Assembly: GCA_031002005.1 (NCBI GenBank)
Contig: JARYHS010013631.1
Coordinates: 70,677,832 to 70,741,831 of the forward strand
DNA: 64,000 nucleotides
Direction of reading: 5' to 3'
DNA from: Vandiemenella viatica
Lineage: Eukaryota; Arthropoda; Insecta; Orthoptera; Morabidae
The translations under genes and the position numbers were made by a program. Numbering within the stretch: position 1 is the stretch's first letter; each line of letters starts with the position of its first letter. The notes under the pieces were generated by a model. It was given only the letters and a program-made list of their open reading frames with translations, was not told the DNA's origin and searched no databases. This document shows positions 22,190 to 34,290 of the stretch, piece by piece.

Positions 22190-23650
22190 ATTTGCCAAAA
22201 AGAATATACATTGAAGGAAGTGATCGAAAATTCTTCTTTTTTTTTTAAATTTGCCCGAGACATTAACCAAAAAGTACCACTCGGATGCCTTAGATATTTT
22301 GCACATAGATAGTGCAAGATCAGAAGTTACGGAGAAAATTAAAAGTTTTACCTTCATATAACTCCAGTCGTGGGAAAATATAAAAAGGTCAAAACCGTCA
22401 AACAAACTGACTTAAAATTTTTCACAGTGAATAATCACGTTATTCTTCAACTTTTGTATATTCCACATTTACCCTAAATAACCTTCGATACTGGTAGGAC
22501 AAAAACTGAAGATTTTTTATTAGTTTATATAAAAAAAATTTAAAAGTGAGAAGTAAAATTTTGAAATTTGGTCCAAAAGCCTCTGAATAGATCCCAAGTT
22601 GCTCCATAAACTCTCGTAGTGAATATTAAAAAAATGGCACGGTCTAACAGAAACATCGTCAAAGGTCAAAAGCAGTTTATCAGCATACGGAAAATAACCG
22701 TCAAATAGATTGAGCTAAAATCTTACACAAGAACGTTATTCTTCAACTATCGCATACCACACTTTGACCTGAATGACCTCTCTGCCATTGGTAGAAGAGC
22801 AATGATTAAAAATTTCGAATCAGTTTTTACGGAAACTTTTTGACACGATGAGGAGGAATATCTCTAATTATGATACAATGACCTTTGAATAGAGCCATAG
22901 TTGCTGCAAGAACTACCCGTATGTTACAAAAATGGCGCACTCTTCTAGGAACAACATTAGAGAAAACGATCGAAAATCACATATTTGTTATTTTCTTGGA
23001 GGAATTAAACAAATAGTACTGTACAGATTCTGTTGATGTTTTACATGATCTGAAGTTGCTGCAAAAATTAAAAGTTTGAACTTAAATCACCTCAAAGTGT
23101 CGGAAAGGTACAAAAGTCAAAACAGGATTTTTCTTTTTGTATGATATTGCAAAAAACCGTTAAACCGTTAAAATTTTCAGAGTGATTAAGAAAGTAATCC
23201 CTCAATTTTCGTGTTTCCACGTTTATCCCGAATTACCTCTGGCACTGGCAGAAGAGCAAAAACTGAAAATTTTGAATCAGTGGGTAGAGATATTTTTTGA
23301 AAACGGTGGGGACTCACATCTCTAAATATGGCACAAAACTTTTTGAGTAGATCCTAAGTTGATGCAAATACTACTAGTATGTTACAAAACTGATGCGGTC
23401 CGCCAGAAACGAGGTCAAAGCTGAAAACTACATTTTTCAGAACATAGATTGAATTCAAATTTTACATAGTATTTCCCACTTTGACCACGAAGAATCTCTG
23501 ACAGGGGCAGAATGGAAAAAAACTGAAAATTTTGAATCGATTTGTATGGACTTTTTTTGCGAGCGGTGTGAAACTCTTTGAATATGTCCTAAGTTGTTGC
23601 GAAAAATACTCATATATTATGAAATTGATAACTGTGAGTTGTACACAATA
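22190..23650. repeat. eroded tandem repeat array
   Basis: Several degenerate copies of one AT-rich unit follow each other. Anchor words recur: AAAACTGAAAATTTTGAATC near 22505, 22810, 23260 and 23530; TAGATCC.AAGTTG near 22590, 22890, 23360 and 23590; GTTATTCTTCAAC near 22440 and 22730. Spacing is roughly 250-300 bp, with one 465-bp interval that repeats the segment starting at 22190. No coding frame. Units are diverged, so the array is old. Confidence 0.65.
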
Positions 23651-24609
23651 AAAAATTGTTTAGGTTGGTTGACGAGTACCATCAGATTCCTCTCGGCCCA
23701 ATTAAAAACCAAATCAAGTCAGACGCCCAACATAGCAATATAGGTGTAAGCAAAATCAACTTTTTTATACAAAAATAAAATGGCCTAATGGGTAATTTTA
23801 TAATTTGCAGATTTTTAAAAAATTATTTTGTCATTTTGTTTATAAGATCGAGAATTGATTAAAGGATGGATCACTTCATTAAAAGAAAATAATATTCCTT
23901 GACGAGGTCGCCCAGAAGGATGAGTATCGTGTGATTCCGGATAACGGTCTTGGGTATGACAACTCCGCAAGTGGCGATTTCCAAGGAAATTATGTAATGG
24001 GATTTTTTAATTTTTTTTTTAACGTTCAGTAGAAATATAGAGAAATGACAGTACCGACAGAGATAATTCTGGCAGACAGCAAAGTAGCTTCTAGAATTAC
24101 TGTAGAACAAGGCTGACCAACCCGAGGCGTGCAGGCCACGAAGGTGGCTCGCCAGCGCATTTGAATTAATTTTTGATAATAATTAAAAAACCTCTGCAAA
24201 GGTCTCATTGATGGTCTTTACTTTCTGATTGTAATTAAACTGTGTTACTTAGAGAGGAAAGTGCCCTGTACCGGACGCTCTCCATAAAGTGGACCCCTGG
24301 TCTACTGCCTCTGCAATCTCCAGAGCTCGGTCAGGATCAAGTGTAAATAGTAGTTTAGGCTTCTACCACTCTGTAGCAGAATGCGCGCGTCGCCCGCTTC
24401 ATTGGTTGTTCATAAATCGCCATTACGTTTTTTGGCAGTAGTCAAACTTTTTACATTTTGCTATAATTTTTTTTAATTTCTCCTAGATTTGGGCAGGTAA
24501 ACCTTCCGACCTGTATATGCCCTTAAATGATAAGGTTTTATGTTAATGTCTATCGCTAAACTGTTTTGTTGAGAAGTTTGGTTAAAAATCTATTGGGTTA
24601 ACAAAATAC
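23651..24609. other. spacer, possible hAT terminus
   Basis: No gene. At 24107 the sequence CAAGGCTGACCAACCCGAGG looks like a hAT terminus (compare the hAT-like transposase remnant on the minus strand at 26400-26800), but no partner end was identified. Confidence 0.3.
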
Positions 24610-24611
24610 AG

Positions 24612-25424
24612 GCTATAGTTGCGCAAATCAATGATCTATGCGACATAATAGGGGGAATGAAAAGATTATTTGCCGATGATGCTATAATTTATCGCGAAAT
24701 CAAAACCCTGGACGACTGCGCTTTGTTACAAGACGATATTACGAAAATAATTGCGTGGTGTAAAGATTGGCAGTTGGAGTTAAACGCTAAAAAGTGCCAA
24801 GTCATGCGTGTGAGTAAAAAGGTGACACCATTTAATTATGAATATACGATTAATGACACTGTCCTTAGAACGGTAGATTCCGCTAAATACCTAGGGGTAA
24901 CAATTCGTAATAATTTGTCGTGGAATGAGCATATTGAGAATGTAATGGGGAAAGCAAATCGTATACTCCGATTTCTAGGTCGTAATTTAAATCAATGCAC
25001 TCAGGAAGTTAAATCGATTGTATACAAGTCACTAGTACGTCCTCACTTAGAGTATTGTTGTTCTGTATGGGGTCCCCATCAAAAGGGGTTAATGGAGGCT
25101 TTAGAGAAGGTCCAAAGAAGAGCCGCCCGATTCGTGACAGGTATATATAGTTGGAGGGAAAGCGTAAGTGCGATGTTGAAGGAGTTAGGTTGGGAAGACC
25201 TGGAACACCGAAGGCGTTGCTCTCGACGGAAGCTAATTGAAAAATTCACGACAGATGTATTTCGGAATGACAGTCAGCAAATATTGCTACCAGCAACATT
25301 CATATCTCGAAATGACCGTGAAAATAAGATAAGAGAAATCAGGGCCAGAACCGATTCATTTCTGTACTCATTTTTCCCACGAGCGATTAGGGAATGGAAT
25401 AGAAAGTATTTACCGGGCGAGTAA
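24612..25424 (+). pseudogene. 5'-truncated non-LTR retrotransposon, RT C-terminal part (CR1/Jockey type)
   Basis: The uninterrupted frame from at least the ATG at 24657 (255 residues; similarity starts slightly earlier at INDLCD) begins at the catalytic box RLFADDAIIYREI. It continues with the thumb region (LNAKKCQVMRVS, KYLGVTIRNNLSWNEHI) and the family's C-terminal segment (VRPHLEYCCSVWGPH, VQRRAARFV, SFFPRAIREWN). Everything upstream of the FADD box, including endonuclease and RT fingers, is absent, the usual result of aborted reverse transcription. The lack of stops suggests a fairly young insertion. It ends at 25424 and no poly(A) is obvious. Confidence 0.85.
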
Positions 25425-25459
25425 ACTTAAAATCCGACAGGAGTAGCTTTCGATAAAGC

Positions 25460-25600
25460 ACTCCAGCCATCCTGATCTGGGTTTTCCATGGTTTTCCCAG
25501 ATCACTCCACGCGAATGCGGGGATGGTTCCTCACAATAGCCCATGGGCGCCTCCTGCCATATCCCTTATAACCCTTCCAAACCATAACCCTTCTCGATAG
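25460..25600 (+). mobile_element. SINE family A, plus orientation, head-truncated and diverged
   Basis: Carries CATCCTGATCTGGGTTTTCC, CCATGGTTTTCCC and CGAATGCGGGGATGGTTCC in family A order, directly behind the LINE end. Confidence 0.65.
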
Positions 25601-26392
25601 GTGCTATGCTCCCTCCGCCACACACTTATAGTGAATCGCGGAGTAATAATAATAATAATAATAATAATAAAAACCGGAATCCCTTCAGTTGCCTAAACTG
25701 GACCCCCCATTTTTTATGCTTAATGTCAAGTATGGACCATTTCATCATATCTACGCCTTATAAAGTCCAATTGCAGGACGTTAAAAGAGCTAAAGAAGTC
25801 AAGGAAGCTCAACAGCAAGAACATGATTGTGTTGGAGGATGCAAAAGCAGTTGCGGCTAGGCGCTTGGGTCAGCTATAGAGCCTCTAGAGAGAGCTTGTG
25901 AAAAGGAGCCTTAATTTTGAGAAAAATGTGAAAGAATCAGGCACTAAGGATGCAAAGATTTTCCCTGGAATGTCCCCTTCTAAAAATGGTTGGTGCATCA
26001 TGTTTTGCGACAGGAAATTTTTTGAGGTTTCAGATTGGAAATTTGGATTATGCGCGTTATATGTTTAGTGTGGGCCCATGTGGATGTGAGATGAAAAGGA
26101 TGTGCACATCTGCAATTTTTGTCGCTAAACGATTTAATTCTTGTATGTATTTTCTGGGTCTTATGTACCCTACATATACGCTATATTTTAAAAAAAACTA
26201 AAATCTGTAATTGTTATATTTCACTTTAAACGCATGTTTTCTGTGATTCAATACCATTTCCTATTTTTTTATTGTTATTTCGTTAATTTTTATGAGGGTT
26301 TCGGTTTAGGCAAATATTTCTTATATCGCCAAACTGCAGGATTTTTTTTTAAAAAAAAGTTGGTAATGATTTTGAATAATATCTTTTTTAAA
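25601..26392. other. spacer with an AAT microsatellite
   Basis: (AAT)n at about 25644-25671. Open frames 25606-25860 and 25950-26201 have no recognisable domain. Confidence 0.45.
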
Positions 26393-26399
26393 TCAGAAT

Positions 26400-26800
26400 T
26401 TGAATGATGCACAACATTCTGAAGTAATTATTACATGCTTTGAAAAGAGATTTTTTATTAATTTATAATTTTCAGAAATAAAAAACAAAATAGGGGTCAG
26501 GTATTGGGCACCTTCCTTTATCTTTGTTATATTTAAATATCTATTATAACTATAGGCAAGTATTATATGGCACGAAGGCAAACTTAGAATCGAAATTGTG
26601 ACCCATCTCCAAAATTGGTTGGGCATCCTTGCTATAGAAGCATCTAGCTTGATCATCTTCTTTATGCCTGCAATTAATTCCTGTAATTTTCAGGAATAAT
26701 CTCTGGACAAAGAAGGACTTTGACGAACGGAGCAGTTGAAATATTAAATTCAGGCAAATCATCAAAAAATTTAAAACGAATCGTAATACTGGTTCAGTTT
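26400..26800 (-). pseudogene. possible hAT/ZBED-type transposase C-terminal remnant
   Basis: Two overlapping minus frames contain NQFWRWV and YNRYLNITKIKEGAQ, which loosely match the FW...EYP and IK..R-N region of hAT dimerisation domains. The frames are shifted relative to each other. Weak assignment; could be chance. Confidence 0.3.
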
Positions 26801-28589
26801 AACTGTTTTTATATTTCTTCTGCCATACGAAATAAATAAATACATTAACTCCGTACCGCCGATCAACAATTTAGTTCCATTCCCGCAGGTGGAAGCTGCG
26901 TTTATGGTTGCATCACAACAATGCAGTAGGACGAAATTTCCGATTCAAGTTGCATTTTTATCCAAAATACATAAGTCTCATGAATTGACTTAAAATAAAT
27001 GGCTAATTGATATCAGTTAGCAGAAATTCAATATATGAATCACTTATCCAGCCATTTGAAGACCTAAAATGTAGGAAAGATTCGTTTTTGCATAAGAATT
27101 TGAGCGGCGCAGATTTAAGTAAATTAATTTGCATGACGTTTTTGAGCACCAGAGAAAATTTTTCCATTCGATAAAAGAGAGACGCGTCCTCAATTTCCTT
27201 CTTAGTACCAAGTACCTTTGTTAAATTTTGTAAGAATATTAATATTTTGAATTAATGTAAATTCAAATTTAGTTTGTCAATAACATTTTAACAACAAACA
27301 ATACGAGGTAAAAAACCAAAGAAATCTGTGGGGTATTATCAAATTCAACACTTCAGTAAACTGGCAAATTTAAAAAGAAAAAATAAATCAAAATGATGTT
27401 TTTAGCTATACCCTCTCCACACTTAACTGGCTGCTAAAGGTCATGTTCCCCTTGTGCCGCTCTTCGCCTCACCACTCCCTCCCACTGCCCACCCCTCCGA
27501 ACAGACTGCACTGACAGGTGAGTGGCAAATTTGTTAGCGAGGGCAACGGAGTGGGGATAAAGCAGAGTGACCTTGATCCGCCTCTGTTAAGTGGACAGAC
27601 TATATTACTAAGTTATACATGGAATGTGGGATAATACAATTTCTACAAATGAATCCCAATGAAATTAAAGAAGATATCATGGTATTTCAAAAATATAAAC
27701 CCCTACTTTATTCGAAAGAAAATTGAAAAAAAGCAGTCTCTTAGCAGATCGCAAGTATTCAAAGAAATGTCGGAGCGTGGGGACATTTATCTCGACGTTA
27801 GTCAACAGGGTAATGTCAGCTGCGGGGAAATGATTCATCTGTGGTGAACTATCGATATCGGTGCGGTGTTAACATACTTTTGCTGCAGACGGTGAATGTG
27901 CGGCGTCTGTTAAAGATGCTACCTCTCCGTTGATGATTAGTTGTGCAGCCGGAAACAACGTAATCATCCACTGCAGCCATCAGTGTTGTATCAGATCTGA
28001 TAAGTATCGACGGGTACCTCACATCAATCGAATCGAAGCTACGGATTGCATGTCACAAAATCCAGCCGTAGAACAAGAAGAATAATGTCCGCGCATTTCC
28101 TTAACATTAGAAATTCCCTCGGGACACCCGCGTATCCGATGTGGGAACTTCTTATCAGCCAATCGCGAGGTTCATCAAAATCGCTCTCTCATGTGATTGA
28201 CTGTTCAGGAGATCAAAAATAGCATATGAATTTATCAGCAACAAAATAAAGCTTAGTCATTGGCTAAAATATTCACTCGGCAGATATCCTTTGAAATACC
28301 ATAGTTTGTTGCTAACTGAAATGCACGAAATAGGTCCATATTTCCACAAACCTATTCACTTCTTCCGTAAACGCGGATTGCCGTGTATGCTGGCTTTAAA
28401 CCGTTCACACCTAAAGTTTCTATTTTTATAAGACCTAATCGTGGTCGTCAATTTTGAAAGTTGGCTGGATACTCCAAAAAGAAGTGTACTAATCTTCATA
28501 CCAGAGATAGAACGGCCAATTCCTTTCCTCCTTACCTAACCTAACACAATCCTGTAATCCTACAGTTTATTTAGGACCAACAGTTTAAT
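26801..28589. other. AT-rich spacer
   Basis: No gene or clear repeat recognised. Confidence 0.4.
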
Positions 28590-28599
28590 GTGGAATTTG

Positions 28600-28768
28600 A
28601 ATCATGGAAGCGTCCTGGCGTACTTCACATCACGCAGCAAGCTGTGCCAGAGGTAAAGGTGGAGTTAAGGGGCTTTGAAAATCCCGACCGAGACTGGAAA
28701 TCGAGCCGCGTACCTTTAGAGCTCCACTCAGCCGCCTTAACCATTGAGCCACCAGGCCGCTCCCCTAG
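28600..28768 (-). mobile_element. tRNA-derived SINE (family D), minus orientation
   Basis: The minus strand reads GCGGCCTGGTGGCTCAATGG (A box region) and, after a tRNA-like interval, GGCTCGATTTCC (B box), then a body with AAGCCCCTTAACTCCACC. Single copy in this window. Confidence 0.55.
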
Positions 28769-28770
28769 CT

Positions 28771-31308
28771 TTATATATGCTGCTAATATTAAAATGTTCA
28801 CCGAGCATACTCTACCATCGCAAGAATCTCTGGTATAGGTTTTCTGCACTCCTGTTCATTTACCTTTCTGCGAATACTTTTCTTAAACGTTTTCCAACTT
28901 CATAGTAGACGGATGTCTGCAGTCATTCAACTTTGCTTGGGGAAGCCTTTGTCGATCTATTGTGCCCGCATGAGAGATGAAAGAACCTTTCCTTTATCCC
29001 CCGCAAAACACTTCTCCCCCGCACTTTCACAGGCATCTGACCTCCCCGTGTTATTGTTCGCGACGGTGGTGTCATGCCTCGCCTGTCCCCTCACAAAATG
29101 TCACGAATATCACACGTCCTATGCAATAGCCAATACTTTTTTCTGTCTGTTACAAATTGTATAATTGCATCTCGTGTTGTTGATGCGTTAGAGGATATTA
29201 AAAGGCGTAAACCTTCCCAATTAATTTGGTCAGGAATCGCCTACGAAAAGCGCACTTTGACGGGATACAACGTGAGTCAAGCATGCGGCTGTGATTGTAT
29301 ATAGTGCTGAGTTGAGAATACCACAAAAGTAGCCACTGTGAAAGCCAGTAGGTGGCCGAAATTTAGCAAGCAGATTGAATTTAGAATTATAATGCCGTAA
29401 CGTTGCACTCCACTATCGAGAAAATGGAATCATTGGTTGGAAGGATTAAGCAATAACTCTTCGCAGGACTCAATTCGCTTTCAGAATCTTGTAACACAAT
29501 TATCATACACAAAGGAGGCAGACCGAGAAGCACGATTTATCACTGAACACAATACGACGCCATTATTGTGTTCAGTGGTTCTGTTCTACCTCGGATGACT
29601 ATCGTCGGCGAGAATGGCGGTGACTTCGGGAGAGGTCCTATTCTTCCAAGAAGGAGAGGTACAGCGGTGTTAGCTTAATGACATACTATGCGGTAAAACG
29701 CATAACCGCAAAAAGCTGCGGTACCTGTGAATCCGGAACAACGTGTTGTCCTGCAGGGCATGACAAACTAGAGAAACCACAATCCGGAAAACGCACCAGG
29801 TTTTTTTTTCTGCCGCATCCTGTCGGCGGAGTCAAAATTTGCCAGCGACGCGTATTGGAGGGGGAAAAACAAAGAAAGCAGGTGGTAGTGACACAAAAGC
29901 CACTCAGCCTCACTCCGGGCGCGGATTCTCGCATGTGAAAAATGTCGTCTGAAGAGATTATTGCTCCTTTCTTAGGGTAATGGTCAACCTTTTCTCTGCA
30001 CATATTGCCATTTTGAAGAAAGTATCTTCTTTCGTGATGAAAGGACGTAAGACTTCAAGCTTGTAACATGACGCGCTGTCGCCACGTTCCAATGTGCATT
30101 TTTATTATATAAATAATAATATAAGAGTAATTTACATAAATCTTGGGCGACCACCTAAATAGATATTTGTTGTAATTTTATAAAGTACGCAAGATTCCAA
30201 GTGAGGACTGTATGTAATGGTGAACATACAGTGTATCTTGGTAAAGCGAATAATAAAGAGTTATTAAGCTGCGTAGGCTTGAAGCTAATCGTGGTCTTCC
30301 CGAACCATGGCGACAAGACGTCGCGGATCTGGGGTTTTGCCGGACCACACATTCTGCTCCCTGGGGTTGGGTGGTCAACAGGGTCACTCAACTGGCGGGA
30401 AATGCCTGCCGCCCGACACCCGAATGTTCTCTCACCCCGGCGAACTTAGCCGAATATGTCCGACCTCTGTGATATGAGCGGGACGAATCAGATATCGGGG
30501 ATATCACGCGACATTAGGTGCCGACCTGAAGATCCAATCCAAATGAGCGTATAACTTAAAATCCTGGGAATTTCTGTTATATGTGAGCTTCGAGACTACA
30601 AGGGGCGGAGCGAGAAGTTTTCCTCGTGGACCGAAGAGCGAGGAGCTGGACATTCTACCTGCGATTCTAGTCGAGTCTAGTATGAGGTGGACTTGGAAAG
30701 TTGGCTTCTCTCGCCAACTGCCGTTGTACGATTTCTGGCTGCCAGCTTGCCTTGCTGGAGCAGACTTATCACGGCGACACCGCCAGTAATGCGACGATGC
30801 GCATTAACAGACAGGACGTGTCTGTAGCCGCCGTGTGAGATAATCTCACATACCGTGGGTCATCTCCGGTCACCGCAGACATCAGACGCAGAACTACAAT
30901 GGTAACTTATTACGACCAAGCCATCTGATTGTGCATTCCGTGAAACAGAACCCTTAAACGACTTTGAGAGGATAGATCCATGTTCTCACTTTGTAATTGT
31001 AAAAACCCTTGAGCTAGCGGCATAATTTGCCAGAACTAGTTATTTTCGAATGATATTGTTCATTCGTGGCGCCCATGATTTTCTTTTTAACTGTAAAGTC
31101 ACAGTATTATGATACATTTGTCTGAGGTCGTCATAACTTATATTTTCATTGTTTCCAATTGTCATTATTTCTTGCATTTTGATTCTGAGATATATTTAAA
31201 AGTAAATATACAATTGTTTGCTTGCTCATGACGGCTAATTGTACCTCTGAGCGTTGCTTTTGTGATTTGTGTTAATGTTAACGGTAAATTCGCTCAGACT
31301 TGTAATTC
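28771..31308. other. spacer without a recognised gene
   Basis: Several short open frames (28913-29164, 29678-29938, 30201-30449, 30583-30789) show no family signature. A perfect hairpin is listed separately. Confidence 0.35.
29541..29577. repeat. perfect 14-bp inverted repeat (hairpin)
   Basis: CACTGAACACAATA at 29541-29554 and its exact complement TATTGTGTTCAGTG at 29564-29577, with a 9-nt loop. No downstream T run, and no mobile element recognised around it. Confidence 0.8.
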
Positions 31309-31556
31309 TTTTTTTTTTTTTTTTAACAGTTTAACGTCCCTTTTTAACAACGTGGTCTTCAGAGACGGGAAAGGATGGGGGCAAGGAATGGGAAGGAATT
31401 CGGCCATGGCCTTTTGAAGGAAGCATCCCGGCATTCACCTGGAGTGATTTGGGGAAACCATGGAAAACCCAAATCTGGATGCCCGGACGGGGATTCGAAC
31501 CGCCGTCCTCCCGAATGCGAGGCCAGAACGCTATCCGTTACACCACCACGCTCGGT
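31309..31556 (-). mobile_element. SINE family A, full length, with 11-bp target duplication
   Basis: Poly(T), TTTAACGTCCCTTTTTAACA (second 3'-end subtype), body, B box on the minus strand (GGTTCGAATCCCC) and head ending CCACCACGCTCGGT. GACTTGTAATT lies directly before the poly(T) and directly after the head, a clean target duplication. Confidence 0.9.
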
Positions 31557-31869
31557 GACTTGTAATTGCCAGTGATAAGAAAATAAATGTCATATTGTGA
31601 CAATTTTTCCTAAATTCCAACTAACGTCGAGATTCTTGCAAAATTAATAAATTTTCACTCCTTCATAAAAATTAAAATTAAAAATCCACAATTATTAGTC
31701 GTAAAGGTATGAAAGATAATTGTAACGTAGTTTGCCCACTAAGGCACCCACTACAAGCTGATGATCGAATGATGACATTGACATTCTGAAGTACGTATAA
31801 AAGTTATCATTGTACCTTCTAATGTCTGCATAAAAAGCAGGAAATTTATCTGGTTCACGGTTGTATGGG

Positions 31870-32060
31870 TTGTATGGAGTTATGGGCCCGGGGTAACCAG
31901 TCGGGGGTCCTTGGCGAATTCATCAGTTAGGGCCCTCCCTCGGAGCTCAACTTGTCGAGTGGGGGCCCCCACAGCGGGTGATCGGGCCCCCTTTCCGTCG
32001 GGCGGGCTCGGGAACATTTGACCCGCTTGCAACCCCCCAACCCCCCTAACGCCGGCCCTG
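31870..32060. mobile_element. truncated hAT-type MITE, relative of the one at 21499
   Basis: Ends on the right with CGCCGGCCCTG, complementary to the CAGGGCCGGCG terminus, and contains GGGCCCGGGGTAA near the left and several G/C runs. The other terminus is missing. Confidence 0.5.
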
Positions 32061-32299
32061 GGTGCACAGAATATCTACGTTTACGACGCATCTACGAAGC
32101 CTTCACTTTCAGCAGCGCAAACAACTGTTACATTTGTAAAGTGAGCCAGATCCATTCTCTGAGCAAACTGAAATGAAACTGGCCAAAGAACGCACTGGAA
32201 ACCCCCCACGTATATGTCATCTAGCTCCAAATGCGGTTTTTTTCTATGCGTTTGTGGTTGCGGATTCCGGGATCCGGATCCACATAGTATGTCATTAGC

Positions 32300-32720
32300 T
32301 TAACACCTGGCGTCATGGTGTCTGGAGTCATCGGGTATGACTTCAGGTCACGGCTGGTAGTGATTGAGCGAACTCTGAAGAACATCCTTCATCCTGATGT
32401 ATTACATTTCATGAGGCAACATCGAGGTGTCAATTTTCAAAAGGACAATGCTCGTCCACAAACAGCATGTTTCTCTATGAACTGTCTGTGTGATGTTAAA
32501 GTACTCTCGTGACAAGCAAGATCCCCAGATCTGTCCCCGATAAAACATGTGTGAGACCAGCTCGGAAGTCAACTACGTCCCAGTTCCAATACCCAGGATA
32601 TCAGGTGCAACATTTGTGGGCCAGCTTGCCACAGGAGAAGATACAACGTAATTACGACACCCTTCCCAGCCAGTGCAGATCCTGGTGATATTACGATGGG
32701 GCTACATAAATTTAAAAGCG
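32300..32720 (+). pseudogene. Tc1-type transposase fragment
   Basis: Frame 32315-32512 reads FQKDNARPQTA, the second catalytic Asp motif (usual form QQDNARPH), preceded by VIERTLKNILHPDVLHF. It then degrades (SPDLSPIK-like words near 32520-32560, and a C-terminal region around 32600). Both halves of the gene around this are missing. It belongs to a different Tc1 family from the one at 32960. Confidence 0.65.
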
Positions 32721-32959
32721 GTTGGATAATATTACCACAGAAGTAATAACGGTAGAAGGATACGGCGTCGTAACATATCTAGTAATATTATTTAGATTTG
32801 ATTTGGATACATGCTGCTTCTGATTGACAAGAAATGTGTAGTAATAGTATCGGTGCACAAAGGACTAGAAACTAATAAAGTTGAGAATTATAACTGGATT
32901 AGTGGTCCATAGGTATTCAACCACATCAGGAATTTCTCTGAGAATATAAAGTGGTTGTA

Positions 32960-34169
32960 CACTGAAGAGCCAAAGAAACTGCCAAAGTCATGCGTATGCA
33001 AACACAGACATATGTAAACACTCAGAGCACGGCGCTGCGGTCGGCAACGCCTATATAAGACAACAGGTGTCTGACGTGTGTCTGGCGTTAGATCGGTTAC
33101 TGCTGCTGCAATGGCAGGTTATCACGATTTAAGTGAGTTTGAACATAGTGTTATAGTCGGGACACAGCATCTCCGAGGTAACGATGAGGTGGGAATTTTC
33201 CCGTACGACCATTTCACGAGTGCACCGTGAATATCGGAAATCCGGTAAAATATCAAATCTCCGACATCGCTGCAGCCGGAAAAAGATCCTGCAAGAACGG
33301 GACCAACGACGACTGAAGAGAATCATTCAACGTGACAGAAGTGCAACCTTTCCGCAAATTGTTGCGGATTTCAATGCTGGGTCATCAGCAAGTGTCAGCG
33401 TGCGAAACATTCAACGAAACATAATCGAAATGGACTTTCGGAGCCCAAGGCCCACTCGTGTACCCTTGCTGAATGCACGACACAAAGCTTTACGCCTCGC
33501 CTGGGCCCGTCAACACCGACATTGGACTGTTGATGATTGGAAACATGTTGCCTGGTCTGGCGAGTCTCGTTTCCAATTGTATCGAGCGGATGGACGTGTA
33601 CGGGTATTGAGATAACCTCATGAATTCATGGATCCTGCATGTCAGTAGGGGACTGTTCAAGCTTGTGAAGGCTCTGTAATGATTTGGGGCGTGTGCAGTT
33701 GGAGTCACATGGGACCCCTGATACGTCTAGATACGACTCTGACAGGTGACACGTACGTACGTATCGTGGCTGATCACCTGCATCCATTCATGTCCATTGT
33801 GCATTCCGACGGACTTGGGCAATTCCAGCAGGACAATGCGACACCCCACACGTCCAGAATTGCTGCACAGTGGCACCAGGAACACTCTTATGAGTTTAAA
33901 CACCTCCGTTGGCCACCAAACTCCCCAGACATGAACATTATTGCGCATATCTGGGATGCCTTGCAACGTGCCGTTCAGAAGAGATCTCCACCCCCTCGTA
34001 CTGTTACGAATTTATGGACAGCCCTGCAGGATGCATGGTGTCAATTCCATCCAGCACTATTTCAGACATTAGTCGAGTCCATGCCACGTCGTGTTGCGGC
34101 ACTTCTGCGTGCTCGCGGGGGCCCTACGCGATATTAGGCAGGTGTACCAGTTTCAATGGCTCTTCAGTG
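32960..34169 (+). mobile_element. complete but inactivated Tc1 transposon
   Basis: Terminal inverted repeats of about 24 bp begin CACTGAAGAGCCA and are flanked by TA on both sides (32958-32959, 34170-34171). The 1210-bp length is normal for Tc1. The single transposase gene is mutated (33111-34137). Confidence 0.9.
33111..34137 (+). pseudogene. Tc1 transposase, inactivated
   Basis: Begins with the ATG at 33111 (MAGYHDLSEFEHSVIVG), then a short deletion shifts the frame near 33160. The frame 33184-33615 carries the helix-turn-helix (FSRTTISRVHREYR) and second DNA-binding half. A stop at 33613-33615 interrupts it, and the C-terminal half resumes at 33679. Two catalytic positions are altered: SGESRF where Tc1 proteins have SDESRF, and NIIAHIWD where they have NIIEHIWD. 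The middle Asp (QQDNATPHTS) is intact. The ARGGPTRY terminus is preserved. Not functional, but a readable copy. Confidence 0.9.
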
Positions 34170-34290
34170 TAAATCACGAACATGGTTTCAGGAGGGATTA
34201 TTCATATGAATATAAGTTATTAGGCTTTGTGCAAGATACTTGATTATTGTAGGCCATTTCTTCTGCAGTTGTTTTAAATTAATAATTATT

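Noticed and set aside
29678..30449. Open frames on both strands near 30 kb
   Set aside because: No domain, no repeat homology and no codon signal; left unannotated.
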